Positions 1-9,134 of a DNA stretch of 64,000 bases are shown one piece after another. The first letter of the stretch is position 1; each line of letters begins with the position of its first letter. The notes below the pieces were generated by a model. That model was not told where the DNA came from. It ran no database searches and saw only the letters and a program-made list of their open reading frames with translations. This stretch comes from CAVRTM01 sp963696105 (GTDB lineage: Bacteria > Actinomycetota > Actinomycetes > Actinomycetales > Dermatophilaceae): contig CAVOIP010000005.1 in the NCBI GenBank assembly GCA_963696105.1, forward strand, positions 1-64,000, in the 5' to 3' direction. The translations under genes and the position numbers were made by a program.

Positions 1-2
1 GG

Positions 3-620
3 TCCGTCCTGACCCATCTGGCCGTCTCGGTGGCCGCGGTCGCCCTACTGGCCGGATGCGGCGGGAGCGACACTCCCCCGGCCGCCAGCGCACCGACCGG
101 TACGACGAGCCCCATCACCTCCGCCGCGCCCACCAGCACTGCACCGACGCCCACTGCTTCGTCCGCGAAGCCGACGACTCCCTCGTCGCCGGCGACGACG
201 CCCACACCCGCCCCGCTCCCCCCGGCCGCCAAAGCCCACAGCAAGGCCGGCGCCGAAGCCTTCGCGGAGCACTTCATCCGCCAGGTGAATGCCGCTTGGA
301 CAGGACCCCGGGCTGGCCTCATCAGCGCGATCAGCGAACCGTCATGCGGGAGTTGCATGCAGTTCGAATCGACAGCGAAGCGACTCGTGGTGAAGAAGCA
401 GAGATACGGCGGCGACCCGGTAACTATCTCGGCCAGCCACTACATCTCGACCGGACACAACGACGACCGCGTCGCCATGACGCTCACACAAGAGGCCCGA
501 CACATCGTCGATCGTGTCGGCAAGACTGTCGCGACGGATCGGCAGAGGACGCAACGGCTGGTCGCCACGCTTCTCTGGACAAACGGCCAGTGGCGCGTCA
601 AGTCGATACAGGTGATCTGA
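3..620 (+). CDS. DUF6318-like lipoprotein, 5-prime truncated by window edge
   Basis: The frame is open to the window edge, so the true start probably lies upstream; the first start codon inside is a GTG at 30. The visible N-terminus is a hydrophobic segment ending in the lipobox LLAGC, followed by a roughly 60-residue Ser/Thr/Pro/Ala-rich linker and then a compact domain with the pair CGSC. This pattern (lipoprotein, low-complexity linker, short domain with a Cys-x-x-Cys) fits the actinobacterial DUF6318 family, from memory. It should be anchored outside the membrane; function unknown. The next gene starts 2 bp after its stop, so the two are probably co-transcribed. Confidence 0.7.
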   Translation, partial: SVLTHLAVSVAAVALLAGCGGSDTPPAASAPTGTTSPITSAAPTSTAPTPTASSAKPTTPSSPATTPTPAPLPPAAKAHSKAGAEAFAEHFIRQVNAAWTGPRAGLISAISEPSCGSCMQFESTAKRLVVKKQRYGGDPVTISASHYISTGHNDDRVAMTLTQEARHIVDRVGKTVATDRQRTQRLVATLLWTNGQWRVKSIQVI

Positions 621-622
621 CT

Positions 623-1508
623 GTGGGCCGCCTGCGGTCAGCAATAGGTGTTGCACTACTTCTACTCACCACCGCCGCGTTCACCGCGCCGTCAGCCTTC
701 GCTGATTTCTGGGGGGATGCGCGCAAAGGCGGAGTGCGTCTCGACGGGGACCAAGTCAAGGACTTGGCCTCGGGAAGAGACCCAGTCACCCACTCCGCTT
801 TGGCCTCGTCGTTTGAGTACCGCACCGAAGTGGCCTGCTCCAAGCAGAACAACGATCCGAACGGCGATCCCCTGCTCTGCGGCAATGTGGCCGCGCAGTG
901 TGACCCTGCTGATCCTGCCGTCGGACCTGGCCCACTGTCGCGGGTGCTGCGCCGTGCAGCTCAACGCCGCGACGGGCGCTCCGGTCGGCGCGTTCGAGGT
1001 GGTCGGGATGACGTGCTTCCCGAACGGCATTCCCCAAGGCAAGCGGACGCTGGGGTTGGCGCAGATCATCCGGGCGTTCAACGAGACGAAGTTCGCCAAG
1101 CCTCAGGCGCATCTGCAGCCCGAGGGCAACGTCACGCTCGTGACGCTCCCGGTCTACTTCTCGGTCTCCTGGCCGACCGCCGGGTACCAGCCGCAGGAGG
1201 TCGACGCGGTGAACCTGCTCGGCTACGACGTGCGCATCCGGCCGACGCTGGAGCACTTCACCTACGTCTTCGGCGACGGCACCACCTTCGGGCCCACCAC
1301 GTCGACGGGCGGCCGCTACCCCGACGGCGACATCACCCGCACCTATGCCAAGGCGGGGTCGTACTCGACGCACGTCGACATCACCTATGGCGGCGAGTTC
1401 AGCGTCAATGGTGGCGCCTGGACCCGGATCCCGGACACCGTCGCCGTTCCCGGCACGCCGCAGACCCTCACCGTGCGGACGGCGAAGTCGCGTCTCGTCA
1501 GCCGCTGA
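623..1508 (+). pseudogene. Exported PKD-domain protein, split by a frameshift
   Basis: A GTG at 623 opens a signal peptide (LLLLTTAAFTAPSAFA) and an N-terminal half that reads well to about position 950 (CGNVAAQCDPADPAVGPGP). The rest of the protein continues in the next frame from about 960 (QLNAATGAPVGAFEVVG) to the TGA at 1506-1508. The second half has a PKD-like segment (FGDGTTFGP ... YAKAGSYSTHV), a surface beta-sandwich fold. Joining the halves requires removal of one base between about 930 and 965. Such proteins accompany DUF6318 lipoproteins in related actinobacteria (recollection). Whether the shift is decay or a sequencing indel cannot be decided here. Confidence 0.65.
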
Positions 1509-1641
1509 CCGACCCCGGTCGAAGCCTCGCTATCCCTGATTCGCCTGTCCGCCAACCATTTTGGACCTGTGGACAACGCCAGCGACGTCGTCCGCCCCCT
1601 TCCTAGGATCGCGCTACGACGACGATCGGCCAGGGGGGAAC

Positions 1642-1967
1642 GTGCGATCACCGGACCAGCAAGCCGCATCGACCCGCATTCGCCGTCGACGCTGACGCCT
1701 TGGCCGCCGCCGCCGCGCAGCTGGACCGGCTGTCGGCCGAGCTGAGCGGAGCGATCGCCGCCTCGCGCGGCCCAGCACTCGACGCCGTGGGGGCCGTCCC
1801 GCCGAGCGACCTGTTCAACGCCCTGGCCTTCTGCTGGGGCCGCTGGTCGCGCATGGTGCAGGACACCCAACCGGCGCTGCAGTCCCTCGCGGAGGCCACC
1901 CGAGCCTCGGCCCGCAGCTACGCCGCCGTCGAGAGCCAGGGTCACCGCCGCCGGGGCGGTGCGCTGA
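1642..1967 (+). pseudogene. Small EspC/WXG100-like protein, reading frame disturbed
   Basis: A GTG at 1642 sits behind a G-rich Shine-Dalgarno (agggggg) and encodes VRSPDQQAASTRI before hitting a stop at 1693-1695. The natural continuation (VDADALAAAAAQLDRLSAEL ... FCWGRWSRMVQ ... ARSYAAVE) is in the next frame from about 1682, which implies a one-base indel. The roughly 100-residue helical product with a central Trp-Gly-Arg-Trp resembles the small EspC-like partners encoded before type VII secretion effectors. In the sequenced frame there is no stop before the next gene, giving an artificial-looking fusion with it; a TGA at 1965-1967 in the third frame may be the original stop. Confidence 0.5.
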
Positions 1968-1969
1968 CC

Positions 1970-3199
1970 ATGACCGCGACGCTGGACATGACCGGGACGC
2001 TGCTGCTGCCCGCAGAGGTCGAGGAAGGCCTGACCCGGCTGCGGACGACCGACTCACCCCAGCTGCGCCGCGCCGCAACCGCACTGGAGACCACGGCCCG
2101 CGTCGCCGAGATGGTGAGCGCCGGCCTGGACGGCGTCACCGTGCACGCGCAGGCCACCTGGCACGGCGCGGCCGCGGACGCCTTCGCCGCCTATGAGTCG
2201 TCGCTGCGCAGCCGGCTGTCCGAGGTCCGCACCGGCCTGGTCCACATCGCCCGCGCCCTCCGCTGCCACGCCGAAGCCACCGACGACGCACGGGTCGACG
2301 CGGCACGGGGTCTCGACCTCGCGGCAAGCCTTCCGCCCGAATCGTTGGGCTCCAGCGCGTCGCCCTGGCCGTCAGACCGGCAGCGACGCACCGACGCGCT
2401 GACGCTGCTCCACCGGGCCGCCTCGACCTTCCAGGCGTCGGAGCGCACCACCCGGGCGGCGCTGTGGGCCATCGGTGAGCGGGCGCCGTACGGCATCCCG
2501 CTGCCCGAGCTGCCACCCCCGGCGCCGCGGTCCTGGTGGCAGACGGCACTGTTCGGCCCGGCGGACGTGCAGTACTGGACCGCCGCGACCGGCTTCCAGA
2601 TCGCCGTGGGCCCGGACGGCACCGGTTCCCACGGTGTCGACACCTCGCGCTTCGACCCGGCGGCACCGCTCTTCGGTGTCGACGAGGACGGCAACGTCGT
2701 ACCGGCGTTCATGGCGGACCCCTCGGTCGGCAGGGACCCCGACGAGCCGCTGGAGAACGGTTCCCCGGTCGGGCTCCTGCTGGGCTTCATCGCCACGGGA
2801 GTCAGGCCCGCGAGGAACATCGCCGCGGCGACGGAGGACGTGACGGCGCTGATTCGCCGTTCCCATGGCTGGCGACCCGAGCACATGGACCGGCACCTGC
2901 GCGAGTTCTACCACCTGAAGAAGGGCGCCGTCACCGAGGCGTGGCAGCGGGCCGAGTTCCTGCACGTCATCTCGGCGGCCGGCGCGACGCAGGGCAAGGT
3001 CTTCACCTGGCGCGTTCCGTCCACCGAAGGAGGCACGCAGGCCACCTACGCCGTGCTGTACAACGACCCGGGCACCAAGCGATGGGTGGTCGTGCAGTTC
3101 TACAAGGAAGGCAAGCGTGCTCGTGAGTTCGCCACTGCCTTCGTGCCCACGGAGGCCCAGAAGGCCGCCATGCTCGAGGAGATTGCGATCAGCCAATGA
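1970..3199 (+). CDS. WXG-type protein with toxin-like C-terminal domain
   Basis: Start chosen at ATG 1970 (MTATLDMTG). Upstream in the same frame lies the small EspC-like gene, so one uninterrupted frame runs from about 1682 to 3199. The N-terminal 150 residues are helical with a Trp-x-Gly turn (TWHGAAADAFAAYESSL), as in WXG100/LXG effectors of type VII secretion. A Pro-rich middle (LPELPPPAPRSWW) is followed by a C-terminal domain of about 110 residues starting near GWRPEHMDRHLREF and including TYAVLYNDPGTKRWVVVQFY. The short, separately folded C-terminus and the overlapping downstream gene fit a polymorphic toxin, perhaps a BECR-fold RNase. No catalytic residue is proven. Confidence 0.55.
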   Translation: MTATLDMTGTLLLPAEVEEGLTRLRTTDSPQLRRAATALETTARVAEMVSAGLDGVTVHAQATWHGAAADAFAAYESSLRSRLSEVRTGLVHIARALRCHAEATDDARVDAARGLDLAASLPPESLGSSASPWPSDRQRRTDALTLLHRAASTFQASERTTRAALWAIGERAPYGIPLPELPPPAPRSWWQTALFGPADVQYWTAATGFQIAVGPDGTGSHGVDTSRFDPAAPLFGVDEDGNVVPAFMADPSVGRDPDEPLENGSPVGLLLGFIATGVRPARNIAAATEDVTALIRRSHGWRPEHMDRHLREFYHLKKGAVTEAWQRAEFLHVISAAGATQGKVFTWRVPSTEGGTQATYAVLYNDPGTKRWVVVQFYKEGKRAREFATAFVPTEAQKAAMLEEIAISQ

Positions 3200-4371
3200 G
3201 CGATTCCAAGGTCCACTGCGGCCTCTACGACCCCGACCGTTCGACCGACGACCTGCTCTTCATCACCACCCAGGCCGCACGGGAGGCGCGCCTCGGCCCT
3301 GACGTGGGCGCCTCCGTCGTGCCGGTCCGGTTCAACGGACGCGGGGGCCTGGTGGACGTGCAGATCGAGTACTCGGACCTGGCGCCGGAGCTGCTGCGGC
3401 CGTGGACCGCGATGGGGGCACGTCTGGCCGACGTGATCACGTACGTGCAACCGGCCATCGCCGCTGTGGACCGGTACCTCCGGCCCGAGCTGCTGCCGTC
3501 GTTGACGTGGGAGGACGCGCGCACGCTGCTCGCGGTCGGCTGGGTGCGCATGGGCACCCTGACCCCCGAGCAACGGGATGCTTTCGAGGCGCTGCGGCTG
3601 CGGCGCTTGGTGCGCCCTCACGGGGGCGGGCTGGTCTGGGGGGGATCCGGCGAGATGTGGTCACTGACCGACGGCATTCTGCGGGGGGCCGGCGAGGACA
3701 TCACCGCTGCGGTCTTCGAGGCATGGACCGGGACGCCCGCCAGCCCCCGGACGCCCGCACGGGACTTCGCTGCTGAGCTGGGCATCGACTCGGACCCCTT
3801 CTTGCCGGAGGCGGAGGTGGACCAGAACGAGCTGAACGAGCTGAACCCGCCCGAGCTGTGGTTCTGGCACCACGACCTCGACGAGGACGAGCTGGTGCAG
3901 CGTGTCGCGACCGCGCTACCGGCGTATGAGGTGGGGTACGACGAGGACGAGCGTGAGCGGTGGCGAGCGATCGTGGCGTGTCCGCCGGCCGGTGTCACCG
4001 ACCAGGAGTCGCTGCTGCAGGACCTGCGCAAGGCGGTGGTGACCGTCGAGCCGGACTGGGCCGCGCTGCAGCCGCGCCGTGGGACCGCCGTCCCGGGCCT
4101 TGACCCGGACATGCCGGCCACCGGAGTGCTGGACCACCCATGGGTGGGCCGGCGGTGGATCGGCAACCGGCTGGTTGAGCTCGCGTCCGCCCTCGGTGCG
4201 GTGACTCCCGAGCCCGTGGGTGACGGTCTGCTCTTCGTCACCGCCAGGGACCCGCGCAACCCTGGCGCCACCGCCCCGGTGTTCCCTTCCTCTGGCGCCC
4301 GCTACGCCGCGGTGGTGGAGGCGGCGCGCATCCTGGGCGAGGTGGCCGTGGACACGGTCGACCCTCTGTAG
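3196..4371 (+). CDS. Hypothetical protein, candidate immunity protein
   Basis: ATG 3196 overlaps the stop of the preceding gene (ATGA), so translation is probably coupled. The 391-residue product has no signal peptide or membrane segment, is acidic with Asp/Glu-rich runs (DEDERERWRAIV, HHDLDEDELVQRV) and should be cytoplasmic. I recognise no family. Position after a WXG/toxin-like gene, coupling and acidity are what one expects of an immunity protein, but at 391 residues it is larger than most. It could instead be an unrelated cytoplasmic accessory protein of the locus. Confidence 0.6.
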   Translation: MSDSKVHCGLYDPDRSTDDLLFITTQAAREARLGPDVGASVVPVRFNGRGGLVDVQIEYSDLAPELLRPWTAMGARLADVITYVQPAIAAVDRYLRPELLPSLTWEDARTLLAVGWVRMGTLTPEQRDAFEALRLRRLVRPHGGGLVWGGSGEMWSLTDGILRGAGEDITAAVFEAWTGTPASPRTPARDFAAELGIDSDPFLPEAEVDQNELNELNPPELWFWHHDLDEDELVQRVATALPAYEVGYDEDERERWRAIVACPPAGVTDQESLLQDLRKAVVTVEPDWAALQPRRGTAVPGLDPDMPATGVLDHPWVGRRWIGNRLVELASALGAVTPEPVGDGLLFVTARDPRNPGATAPVFPSSGARYAAVVEAARILGEVAVDTVDPL

Positions 4372-4432
4372 GGCGCGGGGTGCAATGCGGTGGGCCGGAG
4401 GCGGCCACCGTCGAGCGGGGCGCCTGGGCGGC

Positions 4433-4515
4433 GGACGTGGACGCCGGGAAGCCGGACGTGGGCACCGGAAGCCGGGCGTGCACGTCGGGCAGGCAGACGT
4501 GGGCGCCGAGGAGCC
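4433..4515 (+). repeat. Four degenerate 20-21 bp tandem units
   Basis: Four adjacent units (4433-4453, 4454-4473, 4474-4494, 4495-4515) share the skeleton ggacgtgg-cgccgg-aagcc. They fill the gap between the candidate immunity gene and the FUSC gene. No convincing gene overlaps them. They look like a small GC-rich minisatellite. Confidence 0.6.
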
Positions 4516-4590
4516 GGTGAGGGAGCTCCGGGAGGCGGAGGGCGGCCCCCCGGGAGGCGACCCGCGGGGCACGGCGGGACAATAGGGTCC

Positions 4591-6219
4591 GTGACAGCAG
4601 TTCCGCGACCTCATCTACCTCGCGGAGCTCTCGCCCTCCGCCGCCCCGACGCCACGATCGCCCCGGCGGCCCTCGCAGGCATCGCCATGGGCGTGCCCCT
4701 GGTGCTCCTGCTGGCCACCGGCCACCTGAGCCTGTTGGCGTTCGCGGCGTTCGGTGGCTTCACCTCGCTGTACGCCCGCAACGAGCCGTACCGCTCGAAG
4801 GCCAAGCTGCTCGCGGTCACGGCCGTCACGCTGGTGCTGTCCGTCGCCGCCGGGACGTCGGTGGCCGCGTTCAGCGACTCCTTCGTCGCGGCGTCCCTCG
4901 TGGTGGCGCTCGTCGCCGGGCTGACGAAACTCGTCTCGGACGCGGTCCGCACCGGCCCGCCGGCCGGGCTGATGCCGACCTTCGCCTGCGCCGTCTGCGC
5001 CGAGCTGCCGCTGCAGCCGCACGACGTCGGCACCGCCGTGGCGGTGACGGCCGCCGCCGCAGCGTGGTCCTGGCTGGTCTGCATGTCCGGTTGGCTGGTG
5101 CGTCCCCACGGCCCCGAACGGGTGGCGGTCGCCCGCGCGCTGGAGGCCACCGCGGCGCGCTCCGCCAGCGTCGGCACCCGCGCCGAGTCACGCGCCCGGC
5201 ACGGCGCCGCCGTGGCGATCCAACGCGCGTGGCAGGCGGTCGGAGCGGGCCGCAGCACGAGTCGGCGCGCCGTGCTGGAGGCGCTGGTCGCCCACGCCGA
5301 GACGGCCATGCGCGAGTCCCGGCACGCCAGTAGCACGGGCACCAGACCGCCCGAGGGCGCGGCGGACGAGCTGCGCCGGCTCGCCGCGCGGCTGCGTCGT
5401 CCCGTCGGCCTCCCCGAGGTGCCGATGACCCGCGACGAGGCCGACGAGGTCGCCGGCATGGAGCTGCTGCGCCAGGAGGCGCCCCGCCTGCGGTCCGCCT
5501 GGGGGCGCCTCAACCCGTCGGCGCCGTTCCTGCCGTTGGCGATCCGCGTCGCCGTCGCCGCCGCGGTGGCCGGCATCCTCGCCCACGTGGTCGGCCTCGG
5601 CCACACGTCGTGGGCCTCGGTCTCCGCCGTCGCCGTGCTGCAGTCGGTCAACCTCACCACCACCGTCAACCGCGGCATCCAGCGCGCCCTCGGGACGGCG
5701 ACCGGGGTGATCCTCGGCGTGACCGCGCTGGCGTTCTCCCCCGGACCCGTCGCCGCGGTTCTCCTCGTCATCGCCTTCCAGGTGCTGGCCGAGCTGACGG
5801 TGATGCTCAACTACGCGATGGCGCTGGTGTTCGCCACTCCCCTGGCCCTGCTGCTGGCCCACATCGGCGGCCCGACCTCGACCACCGTGCTGGTGCGTGA
5901 CCGGCTGCTGGACACCCTCCTCGGCGTCGTGGTCGCTCTGGCCGCGGCGCTGCTCATCCCGAACCGGCGCCTGGCCGACGTCGTCCGCGCCTCGCGGTCA
6001 GCGCTCGAGGACAGCCTGGAGCGCACGCGCGCCATACCCCCTGATGCACCGGCACCCGAGCGCGCCGACGCGGCACGGGGAACGGTCCGGCGGATCTATG
6101 CGCTGCGGGAGTCCTACGACGCGGCGGTCGGCGAGCCCTGGCCCGAGGACCTGCCGGCCGAGGACATCGTCCGCCTCGAGCGCGAGGGCCACACCGAGCT
6201 GGCCCGCCTCACCCGCTGA
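4591..6219 (+). CDS. FUSC-family membrane transporter
   Basis: Start taken at GTG 4591 (VTAVPRPHLPRG), just before the first membrane segment; the frame is open further upstream but that stretch is repeat-derived. The 542-residue protein has two hydrophobic blocks (about residues 20-190 and 310-455) separated by a charged, Arg-rich cytoplasmic segment, then a hydrophilic tail. This two-block layout, with HTSWASVSAVAVLQSVNLTT at the start of the second block, is that of FUSC/aromatic-acid-exporter proteins (fusaric acid resistance group). It probably exports small aromatic or amphipathic compounds; substrate unknown. Confidence 0.75.
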   Translation: MTAVPRPHLPRGALALRRPDATIAPAALAGIAMGVPLVLLLATGHLSLLAFAAFGGFTSLYARNEPYRSKAKLLAVTAVTLVLSVAAGTSVAAFSDSFVAASLVVALVAGLTKLVSDAVRTGPPAGLMPTFACAVCAELPLQPHDVGTAVAVTAAAAAWSWLVCMSGWLVRPHGPERVAVARALEATAARSASVGTRAESRARHGAAVAIQRAWQAVGAGRSTSRRAVLEALVAHAETAMRESRHASSTGTRPPEGAADELRRLAARLRRPVGLPEVPMTRDEADEVAGMELLRQEAPRLRSAWGRLNPSAPFLPLAIRVAVAAAVAGILAHVVGLGHTSWASVSAVAVLQSVNLTTTVNRGIQRALGTATGVILGVTALAFSPGPVAAVLLVIAFQVLAELTVMLNYAMALVFATPLALLLAHIGGPTSTTVLVRDRLLDTLLGVVVALAAALLIPNRRLADVVRASRSALEDSLERTRAIPPDAPAPERADAARGTVRRIYALRESYDAAVGEPWPEDLPAEDIVRLEREGHTELARLTR

Positions 6220-6394
6220 CCGAGCGCGGTGAGGCCCGCGTCGTCCGCCGGTGGTCGGTGGGTGCCGTCGCTCGACCTCCCGAGGCGCCCGGGAACCTCC
6301 CCGCGCGGAGCCGCAGCAGAGTGGCGGAAAGTGCATGCCTCATGACATGTCTGCCACTGTTGGCGCCAACCGCGCCGAGCGCACGATTACTGCC

Positions 6395-6637
6395 ATGGAC
6401 ATCTTCCTCTTCCTCGCAGCCGTCGCCCTCCTCGTCGCCCTGCTCGCGCGTCGGGGCCGCCATCCGCTGGCCGGCTCCGGACCCGCGGTGGAGGACCGCG
6501 ACTCCGCCCGCCTGCGGATGGACCTGATCGCCCTCAGCGGCCAGGCCCAGCCGTTCACCGCCAAGCCGATGACCAGCCGGCCGACGCGGCACACCGTCGC
6601 CCGCCCGCACCGCCCGTCCGGGCCGCGACCGGCCTGA
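6395..6637 (+). CDS. Small single-span membrane protein
   Basis: An 80-residue frame from ATG 6395 starts with one hydrophobic helix (MDIFLFLAAVALLVALLARR) and continues with a basic, Pro/Arg-rich cytoplasmic tail. It fills the gap between the FUSC gene and a bidirectional hairpin. No known family recognised; support is the clean N-terminal helix and the terminator straight after the stop. Confidence 0.5.
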   Translation: MDIFLFLAAVALLVALLARRGRHPLAGSGPAVEDRDSARLRMDLIALSGQAQPFTAKPMTSRPTRHTVARPHRPSGPRPA

Positions 6638-6659
6638 CCCACCTTCCCCGACCAACGAG

Positions 6660-6703
6660 CAAGGGCCCGTGGGCGCGGCACCAGCCGCACCCACGAGCCC
6701 TTG
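6660..6703. terminator. Bidirectional hairpin between convergent genes
   Basis: A long GC-rich inverted repeat (arms 6660-6678 and 6685-6703, mostly complementary, short loop) lies between the small plus-strand gene and the minus-strand protease gene. Its position suggests termination from both sides. There is no strong U-tract. Confidence 0.65.
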
Positions 6704-6731
6704 CCCGGACAGGCCCGAGGACCTCAGCGGA

Positions 6732-9134
6732 TCAGGAGAAGATCCGCAGCGTCATGTCGGTGCCCTTCTGCTGCAGCACCTTGATCTTGACCCCCGCGGC
6801 CGGCAGCTTCACGCCGTACTGCGGGTTGTCCGCGAACCAGTAGGGCAAGGTGTCGTCGAACACCGGCTGGGCCGCCTGTCCGCGGACGTAGCTCGGCTGG
6901 TCGGCGACGTGCAGCGTGAACGAGTCCGACTTCTGCAGCCCGAACGTCGCGTCGTAGCCCTGGACCGTGGAGCGCCACGGCTTGCCGGTCAGGTTGTAGC
7001 GCGTCTCCGGGTTCGCGTCGATCGGCAGGATCAGCCCCGAGCCCGGGTGGACCGCGGTCTGGTTGTCGCTCTGCGAGGTGTCCCAGTAGCTGACGAGCAG
7101 GCCGTCCTGGTAGGGGAAGTGCTCGACGTAGTCCGGCTTCGAGGCGAACCCGAAGTTGTACGGACCGGTCTGCAGGTACTGGTCGTACGACGTGTAGGTC
7201 CGGTTGGAGGCGACGTAGTAGTTGTCGTAGGCCTTGGTGACCGAGGACCCGATGGCCTGGAAGCCGTTGACCGTCCAGCCGTTGGCGCCGGCCTCGGCAC
7301 CGTCGGTGACCAGCGTCGTCGTACCCGAGGTCAGCGTGATCTCGTCGGCGAAGAAGCCCTTGCCGCCGGCGGCGGGGTCGGTCACGTAGTGGAAGCGGAC
7401 GTCGACCTTCTTGCCGGCGTAGGCCGACAGGTCGAACGTGGCCGGCTTCCAGCCACCGCTGACGCCGTCGATGCCGTTGCCCTCGGCCGGCTTGGTGATC
7501 GAGCCGGGGATGGCCTTGAAACCGGAGCCGTCGTTGACCTCGACGAACGCGTAGTCGCACGCGTCCGGGCCGCAGTCCTCGATGTCCCAGTTCGCCTGGA
7601 ACGACAGCGTGGCCGGCGCACCCGCGGGCAGCGTCACCGAACGCGTCAGCGACGTGTTCAGGTCGTCACCGGAGGTGCTCCACCACGACTTGGTGCCGGC
7701 CGCCGGCGGGACGAGCTGGGTCGTGATCTGCTTCTTGGGCAGGACCACGACGGCGCCCTGGGCCTTGGCGCTGTTGTACTCGTGCGGGCCGAGGTCGATC
7801 TTCTTGTCCTGGCCGGCGACCACCGTCTCGTAGTCGAGCCAGCCGAGCTGCAGCTTGTCCCAGGCGCCGAGGTCGGCCCCGTGCAGGCCGATGCCCTGGT
7901 CACCCTTGGCGCCGACCCGGCTCTGGGCCATGAGCGTCCACCAGTTCACCGGGTTCTGGCTGGGCAGGCCCGAGGTGTCGTACTCGTCCGGCAGGCCGAG
8001 GTCGTGGCCGTACTCGTGGAAGAAGACGTTCGAGCCGCCGTTCTCGGGCTGGATCGTGTAGTCACCCACCCACAGGCCGGTGTTGCCGACCGGGGCGCCG
8101 CCGCGCTTGTTCTGCGCCGGGCCGGTGGTGGTGTTCTGGAAGGCGTACCAGCGGTGGCTCCAGATGGCGTCCTCGCCCTGCTGCTCGTCACCGTTGGCCT
8201 GGTCGCCACCGGCGTGGACGATCTGGAAGTGGTCGATGTAGCCGTCGGGCTCGTTGAAGTTGCCGTCGCCGTCGTAGTCGTAACGGTCCCACTGGTCGTA
8301 CGACGCCAGGTCGGCCTTGATCTGCTCGTCCGTGCGGCCCTTGGCCTTCTGGTCCGCCGTCCATGCGACGAGCGCGTCGGCGATCAGGGCGTGGGTGTTG
8401 GAGCACACGTTGCCGGCGCACGGGTAGCCGTTGCTGCGGCCGTAGCGGGCCTCGTTGTAGGGCACCTTGACCCAGTCGGAGACCTGGCCGTCGACGCTGT
8501 AGCGGCCCGAGGACTGCTTCTCGTAGTAGGTCTTCAGCGACTCCACGCCCTTGCCCTCACCGAAGTAGAGCTGCTGGTAGTGGGCCTTGTCGTAGCTCGG
8601 CTGCCACACCGTGGAGTTGTCGACGGCGCGGTCCGGCTGCGGGATCTGGTTGACCAGCGGGCCGTTGAACGTCTTCGGGCCCGGGATGGTGGCGTCCGTG
8701 TCCTGGTCGGGGTACCTCGGGTCGCGCTTGTCGCCGAACTCGGCCAGGACGACGAACACCTTGTCGGTCTTCTCGCGGGAGAGCTCGACGTACTGGCTCT
8801 TGGCGGGCTTGGCGGACTTGCCGCCCTTCTTCAGGCTGGCCACCGGCGCCGCGTCGGCCTTGCCGAGGTTGACCACGGTGCTCACCCCGCGCTTCTCGGC
8901 CTTCCTGGTCCCCTTGAGCAGGTCCTGCAGCGCCTCGGACCGCAGCGCACGACGCTTGTCCTCGAAGGCGTTGGGCAGCTCATCGGGCGCCGCCTTGGTC
9001 GCTGCAGCTGCCTGCTGCGGTGCCAATCCACTGCCGGTCACGGCGGCGGCCGTGACGGAGGGGCCGGTGGCCAGACCGACCAGCACGGCGAGGCTCACCG
9101 CCCCGACCCCTGTTGTGCGCGCAGTTATGCGCAT
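6732..9134 (-). CDS. Secreted M6-family metalloprotease (immune inhibitor A type)
   Basis: Start at ATG 9134, with an A/G-rich Shine-Dalgarno (aaaggga) upstream; the longer open frame upstream is promoter DNA. The 800-residue product begins with a Sec signal peptide (MRITARTTGVGAVSLAVLVG) and a long propeptide. The zinc site H-E-Y-G-H at residues 373-377, inside NVFFHEYGHDLGLPDEYD, is the HExxHxxGxxDEY signature of M6 peptidases. The region behind it matches the beta-rich carbohydrate-binding-like part of immune inhibitor A proteins (DYAFVEVNDG). It is probably an extracellular protein-degrading enzyme. Gene stands alone, with hairpins on both sides. Confidence 0.92.
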   Translation of the reverse strand: MRITARTTGVGAVSLAVLVGLATGPSVTAAAVTGSGLAPQQAAAATKAAPDELPNAFEDKRRALRSEALQDLLKGTRKAEKRGVSTVVNLGKADAAPVASLKKGGKSAKPAKSQYVELSREKTDKVFVVLAEFGDKRDPRYPDQDTDATIPGPKTFNGPLVNQIPQPDRAVDNSTVWQPSYDKAHYQQLYFGEGKGVESLKTYYEKQSSGRYSVDGQVSDWVKVPYNEARYGRSNGYPCAGNVCSNTHALIADALVAWTADQKAKGRTDEQIKADLASYDQWDRYDYDGDGNFNEPDGYIDHFQIVHAGGDQANGDEQQGEDAIWSHRWYAFQNTTTGPAQNKRGGAPVGNTGLWVGDYTIQPENGGSNVFFHEYGHDLGLPDEYDTSGLPSQNPVNWWTLMAQSRVGAKGDQGIGLHGADLGAWDKLQLGWLDYETVVAGQDKKIDLGPHEYNSAKAQGAVVVLPKKQITTQLVPPAAGTKSWWSTSGDDLNTSLTRSVTLPAGAPATLSFQANWDIEDCGPDACDYAFVEVNDGSGFKAIPGSITKPAEGNGIDGVSGGWKPATFDLSAYAGKKVDVRFHYVTDPAAGGKGFFADEITLTSGTTTLVTDGAEAGANGWTVNGFQAIGSSVTKAYDNYYVASNRTYTSYDQYLQTGPYNFGFASKPDYVEHFPYQDGLLVSYWDTSQSDNQTAVHPGSGLILPIDANPETRYNLTGKPWRSTVQGYDATFGLQKSDSFTLHVADQPSYVRGQAAQPVFDDTLPYWFADNPQYGVKLPAAGVKIKVLQQKGTDMTLRIFS

